Assembly: GCA_026391715.1 (NCBI GenBank)
Contig: JAPLDO010000247.1
Coordinates: forward strand, 1 to 37,997
Reading direction: 5' to 3'
Origin: Bacteroidota bacterium
Lineage (GTDB): Bacteria; Bacteroidota; Bacteroidia; Bacteroidales; FEN-979
DNA length: 37,997 nt
The notes under the pieces were generated by a model. That model worked only from the letters and a program-made list of their open reading frames with translations. It was not told the DNA's origin and made no database searches. Of this stretch, positions 15,163-24,446 are shown one piece after another. A program made the position numbers and the translations under genes. Position 1 is the stretch's first letter; every line of letters begins with the position of its first letter.

Positions 15163-17099
15163 TATTTATACACCCTTTGCTTCACCTCAATCTCCTCATA
15201 AACCAACTGCTCCTTGTGAAGTAGAAACTCTCCTTCGCCTTTATATTCCCATGCCGCCACATACTTAAAATCTTCATCGTTGCGTTTACATTCGCCTTCG
15301 TCGGTTTGATACTCTTCGCGGAAATGTCCCCCGCAACTTTCATTGCGATTGAGTGCGTCATAAGCCAGCAATTCGCCAAGTTCAAGAAAATCGGCAACGC
15401 GGTTTGCCTTTTCGAGTTCAACGTTAAGCTCATTAATTATTCCGGGAATTTTTACATTTTTCCAGAAATCAGCACGGAGCTTGCGGATGAGTTCAATAGC
15501 TTTTTTCAGCCCGGCTTCGTTGCGCGCCATGCCAACATTTTCCCACATGATCTTCCCAAGTTCTTTGTGGAAATTGTCCACTGATTTGGTTCCTTTTGCC
15601 GCCATAAGTCTCTCAAGCCGCGTCTGAACAGCTTTTTCCGCCTCGGCAAACTCAGTTTTATCTGTTGACATGCGGGGAATTTTGATTTCGCCGGCAAGAT
15701 AGTTCTGGAGGGTATAGGGAAGTACAAAATACCCGTCGGCAAGTCCCTGCATCAGCGCGGAAGCTCCGAGCCGGTTAGCGCCGTGGTCGGAGAAGTTGGC
15801 TTCGCCGGCGGCAAATAAACCTGTTACCGTTGTTTGCAACTCATAGTCAACCCACGTGCCTCCCATTGTGTAATGTGCTGCCGGGTAAATCATCATCGGA
15901 TTTTGATATGGATTTTCATCCACAATCTTTTCATACATCTGGAAGAGATTGCCATAGCGATCTTCGATTACATGTTTCCCAAGGCGACCGATTGACTCCT
16001 TGAAATCGAGGAAAACTGCCAGTCCGGTTGAGCCAACGCCATAACCTGCATCGCAACGCTCTTTGGCTGCCCGCGAGGCAACATCGCGTGGAACAAGATT
16101 TCCGAAAGCCGGGTATCGGCGCTCAAGAAAATAATCACGGTTTTCTTCGGCAATATCGTTTGCCTTAAGTTTCCCCTGGCGATGCGCTTCAGCATCCTCT
16201 TTTCTTTTTGGAACCCAGATACGTCCATCGTTTCGCAAACTCTCGCTCATAAGAGTAAGTTTCGACTGATAATCGCCATGTACCGGAATACATGTAGGAT
16301 GAATTTGCGTAAAGCATGGATTGGCGAAGAAGGCGCCTTTTTTGAACATCTGCCAGATTGCGCTGGTATTTGAACCCATGGCGTTGGTTGAGAGGTAGAA
16401 AACGTTTCCATAACCGCCGGTTGCAACAACCACGGCATGTCCGAAATGGCGTTCAAGTTTTCCGGTAATAAGGTCGCGGGCGATGATGCCGCGCGCTTTT
16501 CCGTCAACAATTACTACATCCATCATTTCGTGGCGTTCGAAAAGTTTCACCGTTCCCAGTTTTATCTGACGGCTCAAAGCGCTATAAGCGCCCAGCAGCA
16601 ACTGCTGTCCGGTTTGTCCGCGGGCAAAAAAAGTACGCGATACCTGAGCGCCGCCAAAAGAACGGTTTTCCAGCGATCCGCCATACTCGCGGGCAAAGGG
16701 AACTCCCTGGGCTACGCACTGATCAATGATGGCGTTACTTACTTCTGCAAGCCGGTAAACGTTGGCTTCGCGGGCGCGGTAATCGCCGCCCTTTATAGTA
16801 TCGTAGAATAAACGGTAAACGCTGTCGCCATCATTCGGGTAATTCTTTGCCGCGTTAATTCCACCCTGGGCGGCAATGCTGTGCGCTCTCCGCGGACTAT
16901 CCTGGTAACAGAAAATCTTGACATTGAAACCCATTTCACCCAGTGAAGCGGCTGCGGCAGCGCCTGCAAGTCCGGTTCCAACAACGATGATGTCAATCTT
17001 GCGTTTATTGCTCGGATTAACCAGGTTTTGATGATCTTTATAATGGGTCCACTTTGAAGAAAGCGCCCCTTTTGGAATTTTTGAATTTAATTCAGCCAT
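15162..17099 (-). CDS. sdhA: Succinate dehydrogenase/fumarate reductase flavoprotein subunit
   Basis: This is the catalytic subunit interconverting succinate and fumarate with covalent FAD. The 645-residue length is normal for the Bacteroidota form. The dinucleotide-binding loop [19 protein letters not shown] lies at 39-57, and the FAD attachment histidine H73 is in [14 protein letters not shown]. Substrate-site segments include [11 protein letters not shown], and [35 protein letters not shown]-type sequence lies in the C-terminal half. The gene starts five bases after the cytochrome b gene. The stop lies at the edge of the (TTTATTC)n array, which separates it from the iron-sulfur subunit gene by ~185 bases instead of the usual short spacer. 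Confidence 0.92.
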   Translation of the reverse strand: MAELNSKIPKGALSSKWTHYKDHQNLVNPSNKRKIDIIVVGTGLAGAAAAASLGEMGFNVKIFCYQDSPRRAHSIAAQGGINAAKNYPNDGDSVYRLFYDTIKGGDYRAREANVYRLAEVSNAIIDQCVAQGVPFAREYGGSLENRSFGGAQVSRTFFARGQTGQQLLLGAYSALSRQIKLGTVKLFERHEMMDVVIVDGKARGIIARDLITGKLERHFGHAVVVATGGYGNVFYLSTNAMGSNTSAIWQMFKKGAFFANPCFTQIHPTCIPVHGDYQSKLTLMSESLRNDGRIWVPKRKEDAEAHRQGKLKANDIAEENRDYFLERRYPAFGNLVPRDVASRAAKERCDAGYGVGSTGLAVFLDFKESIGRLGKHVIEDRYGNLFQMYEKIVDENPYQNPMMIYPAAHYTMGGTWVDYELQTTVTGLFAAGEANFSDHGANRLGASALMQGLADGYFVLPYTLQNYLAGEIKIPRMSTDKTEFAEAEKAVQTRLERLMAAKGTKSVDNFHKELGKIMWENVGMARNEAGLKKAIELIRKLRADFWKNVKIPGIINELNVELEKANRVADFLELGELLAYDALNRNESCGGHFREEYQTDEGECKRNDEDFKYVAAWEYKGEGEFLLHKEQLVYEEIEVKQRVYK

Positions 17100-17104
17100 A
17101 ATGA

Positions 17105-17776
17105 CTAACGGATAAATAAAAAGTAAATGGGAATGATGATAAAGCCTAACGGAACAATGATAGCATAAAAAGTTCCAAACCGGCTAATGCAGTTATTATA
17201 TTGCGGATGGTTTACTCCAAGCGTTTGCCAGGCAGCCTGGAAAGCATGGTTAAGGTGAAACCCAAGTACGATAAACAGCGCGATATAAAGGAATGAATAG
17301 AGCGGTTGCATGAACAACTCCTGAGCAATCAGATAAAATTCGGGTTCTCCTTCGGGTGAAATGTGCGGATTACTTACCCATCCAAGTTTGATAAAATAAA
17401 AATTTATGAAATGGATGATCAGGAAAATAAAAACGATTCCGCCGGTATAGATCATGTATTTTGACAGGAACGGCGTATCGGTTTTGTTAGTAACCATGTA
17501 CCTCACCGGGCGCGACATCCAGTTTTGAATCTGGAGAATTATTCCAATCAAAATATGGAAAATGACGCCGCCAAACAACCCTATTTCAAAGACTTTTACA
17601 ATGTAATTAGTTCCCATGAAATGAGCTGCGGCATTAAACCAGGCGCCTCCGTCGCTACGCAGTAAACATAAATTAATGCCGAGATGGACCACAAGAAAGA
17701 CCATCAGAAAAAGACCCAGAAAAGCCATCCAGAGTTTTTTCGTGATCGAAGAAAAGCATAAAAATGATTGATTCAT
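17105..17776 (-). CDS. sdhC: Succinate dehydrogenase/fumarate reductase cytochrome b subunit
   Basis: This membrane anchor carries heme b and the quinone site. The 223-residue protein has five hydrophobic segments, as in the single-anchor b558-type family. Conserved histidines lie within or next to membrane segments: H48-like in VVHLGIN, in AAHFMG, in IFHILIG, in IIHFINF and in FHLNHAFQ. It is the first gene of the leftward operon; the flavoprotein gene follows after five bases. A minus-strand TAATTTTG at 17867-17860 resembles a -7 box for this operon, but I see no well-spaced -33 element. Confidence 0.85.
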   Translation of the reverse strand: MNQSFLCFSSITKKLWMAFLGLFLMVFLVVHLGINLCLLRSDGGAWFNAAAHFMGTNYIVKVFEIGLFGGVIFHILIGIILQIQNWMSRPVRYMVTNKTDTPFLSKYMIYTGGIVFIFLIIHFINFYFIKLGWVSNPHISPEGEPEFYLIAQELFMQPLYSFLYIALFIVLGFHLNHAFQAAWQTLGVNHPQYNNCISRFGTFYAIIVPLGFIIIPIYFLFIR

Positions 17777-17797
17777 AACAAGCTTTTAATATATTTG
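17767..17797 (+). promoter_or_regulatory. Candidate Bacteroidota promoter for the aminopeptidase gene
   Basis: ATTG at 17767-17770 and TATATTTG at 17790-17797 are 19 bases apart, a good match to TTTG-N19-TAnnTTTG. The leader before the ATG at 17933 would be about 130 bases. The element overlaps the start of the divergent cytochrome b gene. Confidence 0.4.
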
Positions 17798-17932
17798 TCC
17801 GTTGATTCAGAATTGAGGCAAGTCTGAAAATTTTTCAGTATTACCTCTTGAAGTGTTTCCAAAATTAGAAGTAAATATATTTCAAAATAAAAATTCATCA
17901 AAAATTCTCACAATTCAAATCCATTCTAAATT

Positions 17933-19324
17933 ATGTTTCCATCAAAAGTTTACATCGAACGCCGCAAAAAGCTCCGTTCCGAGCTATCCGAGGGAGTCGT
18001 TCTTTTTTTAGGCAACCAGGAAGTTCCGTTCAATTATCCTGCTAATACCTATTCGTTTCGTCAGGATAGCGACTTTTCCTACTTCTTCGGTTTAGATCAT
18101 CCGGATCTTGCCGGAGTTATTGATCTCAATGAAGGAAAGGATTATATTTTCGGAAATGATGTGGATATTGAAGATATTATCTGGATGGGCGTTCAGCCTT
18201 TAATCAAGGATCAGGCTGCCAAAGCCGGCGTGGAGCAAACCGCGCCGCTTACAGGACTCAATGATTTGATTAAAAATGCAATTGGTGAAGGTCGAAAGAT
18301 ACATTTTGCGCCGCCTTACCGGGGTGAAACCATTTTATGGCTCTCCGATTTGCTTGGCATTCCTCACCTTGAATTAAAAGAAAAAACATCAGAACCGTTG
18401 ATAAAGGCGATTATTAAGCTCCGAATGAAAAAAGATGTTCTGGAAGTTGCTGAAATCGAAAAGATGGTGGATGTTGCGTGGCAGATGCATACAACCGGTA
18501 TGAAGATGGCAAAACCCGGCGTTGTGGAGCGCGAAATTGCCGGAGCCATCGAAGGTATTGCCCTTTCGCAATGCGGACCTGTTTCGTTCCCGGTAATCCT
18601 CTCCATCAACGGTCAAACCCTTCACAACCATCATCATGGAAATACACTCGTTGAAGGCAGGATGCTGGTGATTGACGCCGGTTGCGAGAATGACCTTCAT
18701 TATTCCAGCGACATTACGCGCACGGTTCCGGTGGGCGGAAAATTTAACGCTCGTCAGAAAGGGATTTACGAAGTGGTACTCAATGCCAACCTTACAGCAA
18801 TCAAAGCCGTAAAACCTGGCGTGCCTTTCAGGGAGATACACATGCTTGCTGCCACTGAAATTGCAAAGGGACTTACCAATCTCGGAATTATGAAAGGCGA
18901 TCCGACGGAAGCGGCTCTGAAAGGCGCGCACACCCTCTTCTTTCCACACGGCTTGGGTCATCCGCTGGGACTTGATGTTCACGATCTCGAAGGAATGGGC
19001 GAAAATTTGGTCGGCTATGATGAGGAGGTTATCAGAAGTACTGAATTTGGACTTGCTTTCCTGCGCTTCGGAAGAAAACTCCAGGAGGATTTTGTCATGA
19101 CCATCGAACCCGGCGTCTATTTTATTCCCGAATTGATAGACGTCTGGAAAGCCGAAAACAAACTCGCCGAATTTATCAACTACGATATTGTGGAAACCTA
19201 TAAGGATTTCGGGGGCATCCGAATCGAAGATGATGTACTTGTAACCGCCGATGGTTATCGTGTTCTCGGAAAGCCGATTCCTAAAACTGTGGCAGAGATA
19301 GAGGAGATCATGAAATATGACTAA
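17933..19324 (+). CDS. Xaa-Pro aminopeptidase (aminopeptidase P family, M24)
   Basis: The enzyme removes an N-terminal residue preceding proline and uses two metal ions. The 463-residue protein has an N-terminal creatinase-like domain (PSKVYIERRKKL and onward) and a C-terminal pita-bread fold. Metal ligands are visible: D248 and D260 (VIDAGCENDLHYSSDITRT), a histidine in FFPHGLGHPLGLDVHD, a glutamate in TIEPGVYF, and the last in GIRIEDDVLV. No signal peptide is seen, so it is probably cytoplasmic. It overlaps the next gene by eight bases, so translational coupling with the hydrolase is likely. Confidence 0.9.
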   Translation: MFPSKVYIERRKKLRSELSEGVVLFLGNQEVPFNYPANTYSFRQDSDFSYFFGLDHPDLAGVIDLNEGKDYIFGNDVDIEDIIWMGVQPLIKDQAAKAGVEQTAPLTGLNDLIKNAIGEGRKIHFAPPYRGETILWLSDLLGIPHLELKEKTSEPLIKAIIKLRMKKDVLEVAEIEKMVDVAWQMHTTGMKMAKPGVVEREIAGAIEGIALSQCGPVSFPVILSINGQTLHNHHHGNTLVEGRMLVIDAGCENDLHYSSDITRTVPVGGKFNARQKGIYEVVLNANLTAIKAVKPGVPFREIHMLAATEIAKGLTNLGIMKGDPTEAALKGAHTLFFPHGLGHPLGLDVHDLEGMGENLVGYDEEVIRSTEFGLAFLRFGRKLQEDFVMTIEPGVYFIPELIDVWKAENKLAEFINYDIVETYKDFGGIRIEDDVLVTADGYRVLGKPIPKTVAEIEEIMKYD

Positions 19325-20132
19325 GACTATTCCACTTAAAATGGCGCCGGTTAAATTTCAGAAGAAAAACATCTTCTTTACCGATGAAGGAAAGGGAAAG
19401 GTAATCGTACTGCTTCACGGTTTTACCGAATCTTCAAAAATCTGGACAGGTTTTGCGTCGAAACTAAGTGAAAAATACCGGGTAATCACCATTGATTTGC
19501 CCGGTCATGGCAAAAGCGGCAGAGTCGCCAAAATCCATACTATGGAACTGATGGCTGATGTAGTGTGTGCAGTGTTGAAAAAAGCAGGGGTAGGAAAAAG
19601 TGTGATGATCGGACACTCCATGGGCGGTTATGTTGCGCTTGCCTTTGCTGAAAAGTATCCTAAAATGCTGAAAGGAATCGGACTTTTCAATTCCCACTGT
19701 TTCGCCGATACGACTGAGGACATTTCAAACCGCGACCGAACAATCGCGATTGTGGATAAAGACAAATTCAGTTTCGTGGCGCAGTTTATCCCTGATCTTT
19801 TTCCTGTGGAAGTTCATAAACTGTTTGCAAAACAAATTGAGCGGCTGGTTCAGCGCGCCTCGAAAATGGATAAAGAATCGGTTATTGCAGCGTTGGAAGG
19901 TATGAAAGTAAGAAAAGATCAAGCTGCGTTACTTAAAACAACCAATTTGCCTGTCCTTTTCATTCTCGGGTTAAAGGATTCAAAAGCGCCTTTGACAAAA
20001 CTCTGGGAGATGATTTCATTGCCGGCAAAGAGTGAGATTCTTCTGCTTCGCGACTGCGGGCACATGGGGTATATTGAAGCGCCTGAAGCGACATGCGGAG
20101 CAGTGATGAATTTCGCTAAAACCCATTTGTAA
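19317..20132 (+). CDS. Alpha/beta-fold hydrolase
   Basis: The 271-residue protein shows the oxyanion-hole segment HGFTES (~34-39) and DLPGHGKS. The nucleophile is S101 in GHSMGGYVAL, with an acid candidate D221 (GLKDSKAP) and the catalytic H249 (CGHMGYIEAP). This matches proline iminopeptidase/lipase-like alpha/beta hydrolases. The substrate cannot be assigned. It overlaps the aminopeptidase gene by eight bases and is presumably coexpressed; a peptidase role would fit that partner but is inference. A second ATG at residue 9 is a possible start. Confidence 0.8.
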   Translation: MTKTIPLKMAPVKFQKKNIFFTDEGKGKVIVLLHGFTESSKIWTGFASKLSEKYRVITIDLPGHGKSGRVAKIHTMELMADVVCAVLKKAGVGKSVMIGHSMGGYVALAFAEKYPKMLKGIGLFNSHCFADTTEDISNRDRTIAIVDKDKFSFVAQFIPDLFPVEVHKLFAKQIERLVQRASKMDKESVIAALEGMKVRKDQAALLKTTNLPVLFILGLKDSKAPLTKLWEMISLPAKSEILLLRDCGHMGYIEAPEATCGAVMNFAKTHL

Positions 20133-20142
20133 ATTCGTTGTT

Positions 20143-20547
20143 TTACATCCACGAATCTTGTCCTAATTGATCGCTGGTTTTTTCAAGCGCCTGAAGAATT
20201 GCAGAAGCAAGTTGGTTTAAATTATCCTTGCTGATAAATCCGGTAATACCGGCGTCAAGGCAGGCGTTCACTATAACCGGATTGGTTGAACTCGAAACAA
20301 TCAGAAACGGAGTTTCAGGCGATTGTGCGCGGGTAATTTTTAGCGCTAACGACCAGTCAAAACCTGGAAGACTATAATCGGATAAGATGATATCAGGATG
20401 GAATGAATTGAGACAATTTAAAAAATCTTCTTTATTGTCGGCAACCATAAATTCAAAGGCTCCGAGATTTTTTTTTAGTTCCCGCTGAACGAAATAGGCA
20501 TCGGAAGGTAGATCTTCAACGAGTAGTATCCGATAAAGTTTACTCAT
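20143..20547 (-). CDS. Stand-alone response-regulator receiver protein
   Basis: The 134-residue protein is a single CheY-like receiver domain with no output domain. The phosphoacceptor is D57 in DIILSDYSLPG. The acidic pair lies in LLVEDLPSD, the switch serine is in FLIVSSSTN (~86), and the conserved K107 is in GFISKDNL. It ends a leftward set of a hybrid kinase and two receivers. It may act as a phosphate sink or protein-interaction regulator. It ends 11 bases from the convergent hydrolase gene, with no clear terminator between. Confidence 0.85.
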   Translation of the reverse strand: MSKLYRILLVEDLPSDAYFVQRELKKNLGAFEFMVADNKEDFLNCLNSFHPDIILSDYSLPGFDWSLALKITRAQSPETPFLIVSSSTNPVIVNACLDAGITGFISKDNLNQLASAILQALEKTSDQLGQDSWM

Positions 20548-20573
20548 GTAGGATAAATTTGCGTTTTTCCGGT

Positions 20574-21020
20574 TTACATTTTTGGAGGTTCATTGATAAG
20601 CAGCCAATATAAACCTGTTTGATTTATTGCATGAACGAATACATCGAAGTCGACAGGTTTTACAACGTAACTGTTTGCTCCCAGTTCATAAGCGGCTTTA
20701 ATGTCTGGATCTTCCTTGGAGGAAGTAATAATAACGACAGGTAGCATTTTTGTTTCCGGCTTGGTTTTAATCTCTTTTAGTACCTGCAATCCGCTGATTT
20801 TTGGGAGTTTCAGGTCCAGAAAAATGACTTTTGGCGGTTTCATGCTATCGCGAGTTGAAAACTTTCCTCTACAGAAAATAAAGTCAAGCGCTTCAACGCC
20901 ATCTTCGGCAACGAAAATCCGGTTTGCCAGGTTTTGTTTTCTGAGCGATCGCACAGTTAATTCGGCGTCAGATGGATTATCTTCCACGATCAGAATATCG
21001 AAGGCGTCATATTGATTCAT
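20574..21020 (-). CDS. Response-regulator receiver protein, Rcp1-like
   Basis: From the ATG at 21020 the protein has 148 residues; the longer frame begins at a TTG inside the upstream gene. The acidic pair is E13/D14, the phosphoacceptor D69 (FLDLKLP), the switch T99 (IITSS) and K121 (VVKPVD). The sequence resembles the Rcp1 type of receiver that pairs with phytochrome-like or cytoplasmic hybrid histidine kinases. The kinase gene lies directly upstream with a five-base gap, making it the likely phosphodonor. Confidence 0.87.
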   Translation of the reverse strand: MNQYDAFDILIVEDNPSDAELTVRSLRKQNLANRIFVAEDGVEALDFIFCRGKFSTRDSMKPPKVIFLDLKLPKISGLQVLKEIKTKPETKMLPVVIITSSKEDPDIKAAYELGANSYVVKPVDFDVFVHAINQTGLYWLLINEPPKM

Positions 21021-21025
21021 ATTCC

Positions 21026-22258
21026 TTATTTTAATGGTTGTGTAGCCGGCAGGCTGAAACAAAAGGTAGCTCCTTCATCAACAACGCCTGTTCCCCAAAC
21101 CCGTCCGCCATGTTTGTGAATAATTCGTTGAACAATGGCAAGCCCTACGCCAGTTCCTTCGTATTCCTTGACGCTATGCAGCCGTTGAAAAACGCCAAAA
21201 AGTTTGTCAACGTAAAGCATGTCAAACCCTGCGCCATTATCTTTAATACAAAAAACGATCATATTGCCTTCGGAATGTGAAGTAACGGAAATTTCCTGTT
21301 TTTGTTTTCGAGAAGAGAATTTGATAGCGTTATCAAGCAGATTAAACCACACTTGCCTAAGCATTGATAGATCTCCAGGCACAGGATACAAAGTATCAAT
21401 TTTAATATTCAGGCTGCTCTGCGTTTTTGCAACAGATAATTCTTGAAAAACAGACATAGCAAGCGCTTTCATATCAATGGAAGCAGCCGAAATGGCAGAT
21501 CTGCTAAGTCGGGAAAAAGTAAGTAGATCATCAATAAGATGCCCCATTCGTTGAGAGTTTTCCCTTATCACCGAGCATATTCTTTTACCCTCCAAATCAA
21601 ACAGCGGTTCATAGTCTTCGATCAGAATCCGGGTAAAACCATCAATCGCCCTAAGCGGGGCGCGTAAGTCGTGTGATACCGAATAGGAAAAAGCTTCCAA
21701 CTCTTTATTCGCCGACAAAAGTTGTGCAGTCCGTTGATTAACGCGTTGCTCAAGGGTTTCATTAAGTTGATGTATCTCTTCTCTCGCTTTCTTATGGGCG
21801 TCCACTTTCAGGCGGAGTTTACGGTTTGCAATCCGTAGCTTATTAGCCTGTTCACCCAACTGATTTCTGACTCTGCTAAGGTTTAAATGTGTTTGAACCC
21901 TCGACAATAATTCATTGGGCTGTATTGGTTTGGTGATATAATCTACGCCTCCTGCCTCGAAACCTTTAATTTTATCAATAGTTTCATGGAATGCGCTGAT
22001 GAACATCACAGGTATTTCTCTTGTGGCGGCATTTGCCTTGATATTCTCGCAAACTTCATATCCGTCGAGGCCTGGCATGTGTACATCGAGCAAAACCAAA
22101 TCGGGATGTGTAGCCTGGATTGCCTCCCACGCTTCGTCTCCTGATTTTGTAGCAATGGTATTATAACCTTGCAGAGATAATATCTTATTCAGAAACACCA
22201 GATTTTCCTCTGTGTCATCAGCAATCAAAATGGTTCCGGCAATTTCCTTATTGTTCAT
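21026..22258 (-). CDS. Hybrid sensor: N-terminal receiver plus histidine kinase
   Basis: Using the ATG at 22258 (MNNKEIAGTILIADD) gives 410 residues; the earlier start has no family sequence. The receiver at 1-125 has D58 (LLDVHMPG) and K110 (TKP). A coiled coil lies at ~130-185. The HisKA H-box is SVSHDLRAPL with H196, and the HATPase domain has N310 (FNLLDNAIKFS), D340 (DNGAGF) and the G2 box EGTGVGLAIV (~368). No membrane segments are seen, so it is cytoplasmic. The input probably arrives through the receiver. It heads an operon with two receivers and stands divergent from the Ter genes (190 bases between starts). Confidence 0.88.
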   Translation of the reverse strand: MNNKEIAGTILIADDTEENLVFLNKILSLQGYNTIATKSGDEAWEAIQATHPDLVLLDVHMPGLDGYEVCENIKANAATREIPVMFISAFHETIDKIKGFEAGGVDYITKPIQPNELLSRVQTHLNLSRVRNQLGEQANKLRIANRKLRLKVDAHKKAREEIHQLNETLEQRVNQRTAQLLSANKELEAFSYSVSHDLRAPLRAIDGFTRILIEDYEPLFDLEGKRICSVIRENSQRMGHLIDDLLTFSRLSRSAISAASIDMKALAMSVFQELSVAKTQSSLNIKIDTLYPVPGDLSMLRQVWFNLLDNAIKFSSRKQKQEISVTSHSEGNMIVFCIKDNGAGFDMLYVDKLFGVFQRLHSVKEYEGTGVGLAIVQRIIHKHGGRVWGTGVVDEGATFCFSLPATQPLK

Positions 22259-22372
22259 ATTCAAAAAAAGCAATTTTGGTAAGTCAGGAGAAAATATGTT
22301 CGTGCTAAAATTACATATAAAAAACGAATTTGTTAATTTATATCGTATAAAGGAGGCAAAAGAAAAAATTCC

Positions 22373-22380
22373 TACCTTCG
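22373..22380 (+). promoter_or_regulatory. Candidate -7 box upstream of the Ter operon
   Basis: TACCTTCG matches the TAnnTTTG pattern with one change and lies ~70 bases before the first TerD start, in the divergent spacer with the kinase gene. I do not see a well-spaced TTTG upstream. A purine run (AAAGGAGG at 22349-22356) in front of it is not placed to be a ribosome site for the terD ATG. Confidence 0.3.
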
Positions 22381-22448
22381 GCGAAAATGTAATCAACTAA
22401 TTCTTTGTAACTATACAATGAATGTTAACCAATCAAAAAAAGATCTTT

Positions 22449-23003
22449 ATGGCTATTAATTTAACAAAAGGACAACGCATTGAAATTGGTCTTTCAAAAG
22501 TAGGCGTTGGATTGGGGTGGGACCCAAACAAAGGAACAGGCTTTGATTTTGACCTCGACGCTTCTGCATTTATGCTGGGAGAAAATAAAAAACTACCTAA
22601 GGAGGAGTTTTTTGTTTTCTATAATAATCAGAAATCACCCGATGGCTCCGTGGAATCTTCAGGAGATGATTTGACCGGCGGAAGCAGTGATGGCGATGAT
22701 GAAACATTAACTGTTGACCTGAAAAAAGTTGATTCTAAAGTCCAGGAAATATTATTCACTGTCACTATTCATGATTTTGAAGCCCGCCGTCAAAATTTTG
22801 GTCAGGTTCGCAATTCGTTTATCCGAATTTATAATGCCCAAACAAACGAAGAGATTGCAAAATACGAGCTTGACGAAGATTTTTCAGTTGAAACCGCTGT
22901 TGAATTTGGCAGGTTATATAAAAGGAATAGTGAATGGAAATTCGAAGCAATGGGTATTGGTTATAAAGGCGGTCTGCAATATTTTGTAGATAAATACGTA
23001 TAA
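22449..23003 (+). CDS. terD: TerD-family protein (copy 1)
   Basis: TerD-type proteins are calcium-binding beta-sandwich stress proteins of the tellurium-resistance/Ter complex. From the ATG at 22449 (MAINLTKGQRIEIGL) the protein has 184 residues, the normal length. It has the core DFDLDASAFML (~35-45), the acidic metal-binding stretch GDDLTGGSSDGDDE, and the C-terminal GLQYFVDKYV. The frame could extend to 22422 but the added residues are not family-like. It is the first gene of a ten-gene rightward set. Of the three TerD paralogues here it most resembles the one at 24973. Confidence 0.92.
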   Translation: MAINLTKGQRIEIGLSKVGVGLGWDPNKGTGFDFDLDASAFMLGENKKLPKEEFFVFYNNQKSPDGSVESSGDDLTGGSSDGDDETLTVDLKKVDSKVQEILFTVTIHDFEARRQNFGQVRNSFIRIYNAQTNEEIAKYELDEDFSVETAVEFGRLYKRNSEWKFEAMGIGYKGGLQYFVDKYV

Positions 23004-23046
23004 CACTTTCTATTATTATCTTACAATTAACCTTAAAAACAATTTT

Positions 23047-23730
23047 ATGGCAATTGATTTAGCAAAAGGTCAGCGGATTGACCTAAGAAAAAAGAGTGGA
23101 GCCACTTTGACTAATTTTTGTGTTGGCGTAAATTGGGGGGCAATTGAAACCCAGGTTGAAGAAGGCGGACTATTTGGTTTTGGAAAAAAGAAAATCACCA
23201 AAACGATTGATGTTGATTTGGATTTGAGCTGCATCCTTATTAATAGTAAAAATGAGCGGTACGATCACATCTACTCCCCTCTCTATAAACCAGAGCTGTT
23301 ACAGAAATTTGGTTTGCCAAATGGAAAGCTGACTACAGTTGATGGCGCGCTAAAACATTCCGGCGACGATCGCGAGGGTGATAAAGGAGGCGATGATGGT
23401 CTGGATAACGAGGTCATCTCAGTTGACTTAAGCAGGCTCAGCAGTGACGTTAAACAGATTTTTTTCTTCCTGAACAACGTCGGGAAAGAGGATTTTTCAC
23501 AAATACCGTATGCAAAAATAAGAATGTACGAAGGTACCCCAACTCAGGTTAAAGAAGTTTTTGCCTCCTATAATGTTTCAGCAGAATCGCAGTATGCAAA
23601 CAAAAGAGCGCTCATCATGGGAAAACTCTATAAAAAAGATAATGAGTGGAAATTTAATGCCATCGGCGACCCAACCGACGATGTTTTCCTTGGACAAACT
23701 ATTGCCAGAATTGTCAAATCATACTTGTAA
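23047..23730 (+). CDS. Divergent TerD-like protein (copy 2)
   Basis: The 227-residue protein starts MAIDLAKGQRIDLRKKSG and has the TerD core as DVDLDLSCILINSKNE. An extra ~15-residue basic insertion (LFGFGKKKITK, ~40-50) precedes it, and there is a longer loop before GDDREGDKGGDDG. The acidic loop is altered compared with the canonical GDNLTG-GEGDDE, so metal binding may differ. It ends ARIVKSYL instead of FVDKY. It belongs to the broader TerD/TerX/TerZ group. It follows copy 1 by 43 bases and precedes a TerY gene by 18, so a duplicated and specialised subunit is likely. Confidence 0.85.
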   Translation: MAIDLAKGQRIDLRKKSGATLTNFCVGVNWGAIETQVEEGGLFGFGKKKITKTIDVDLDLSCILINSKNERYDHIYSPLYKPELLQKFGLPNGKLTTVDGALKHSGDDREGDKGGDDGLDNEVISVDLSRLSSDVKQIFFFLNNVGKEDFSQIPYAKIRMYEGTPTQVKEVFASYNVSAESQYANKRALIMGKLYKKDNEWKFNAIGDPTDDVFLGQTIARIVKSYL

Positions 23731-23748
23731 CCCTTAAATAATATAAAA

Positions 23749-24387
23749 ATGAGACGTTTACCAGTTTATTTAGTTTTAGACACATCAGGTTCAATGTCGG
23801 GAGAACCAATTGAAGCAGTGAAAAACGGAGTGCAGGTTTTGGTTTCAACACTTAGACAAGATCCTTACGCGCTTGAAACCGCATTTTTAAGCGTCATAAC
23901 TTTCGATAGCTCGGCAAAACAAATAGTTCCGCTATCCGAATTGTCAATGTTTCAAATGCCAAATATTCAGGCGTCAGGTACAACATCAATGGGCGAAGCG
24001 CTTTCGCTTCTCGCAAACCGGATAAATTCCGAAGTTGCGAAAACTACCTTAGATGTGAAGGGTGATTGGAAACCTTTGATTTTCTTAATGACCGATGGCG
24101 AACCTACGGATGACTGGAAAAAAGGTCTGGCAGATTTTCAAAAACAAAAAGTCGGTATGGTTGTTGCCTGCGCCGCCGGTTCGGGGGCGAATACTGGTAT
24201 ATTGAAGCAAATCACTGAAGTTGTGGTACAATTAGATACCGCCGACAGCGCCACTATAAAAGCGTTTTTCAAATGGGTTTCAGCATCCGTGAGCACGGGC
24301 AGCCAAAAAATTGAATCAAGCGGCAAAGATGTTTCCGGCTTTAATGAACTTCCACCGCCTCCTCCTGAAGTTAATATTGTTGTTTGA
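23749..24387 (+). CDS. terY: TerY-like von Willebrand factor A protein (copy 1)
   Basis: TerY proteins are small vWA proteins of Ter systems that bind a divalent metal through a MIDAS site. The 212-residue protein has an intact site: D11-S13-S15 (DTSGSMSGEP), T76/T77 (ASGTTSMGEAL) and D114 (LMTDGEPTDD). The C-terminus has a proline run, ELPPPPPEVNIVV, shared with copy 2. It follows a TerD gene, repeating the TerD-TerY pairing seen again at 24973-26194. It is cytoplasmic, with no signal peptide. In the TerY-P model it acts with the PP2C phosphatase and kinase encoded downstream. Confidence 0.92.
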   Translation: MRRLPVYLVLDTSGSMSGEPIEAVKNGVQVLVSTLRQDPYALETAFLSVITFDSSAKQIVPLSELSMFQMPNIQASGTTSMGEALSLLANRINSEVAKTTLDVKGDWKPLIFLMTDGEPTDDWKKGLADFQKQKVGMVVACAAGSGANTGILKQITEVVVQLDTADSATIKAFFKWVSASVSTGSQKIESSGKDVSGFNELPPPPPEVNIVV

Positions 24388-24446
24388 TAAAATATTGGGG
24401 AAGCTGAAAACCAGTCAGAGTAAGCGAAAAAATAACTATTGTAGCC

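Noticed and set aside
15016-15201. A 61-codon plus-strand frame, LLFFILYS-type
   Set aside because: It is only the translation of the 7-bp tandem repeat and has no start context.
17777-17932. tRNA or small RNA gene in the divergent spacer
   Set aside because: No cloverleaf, terminator or conserved RNA motif is visible; only promoter-like boxes.
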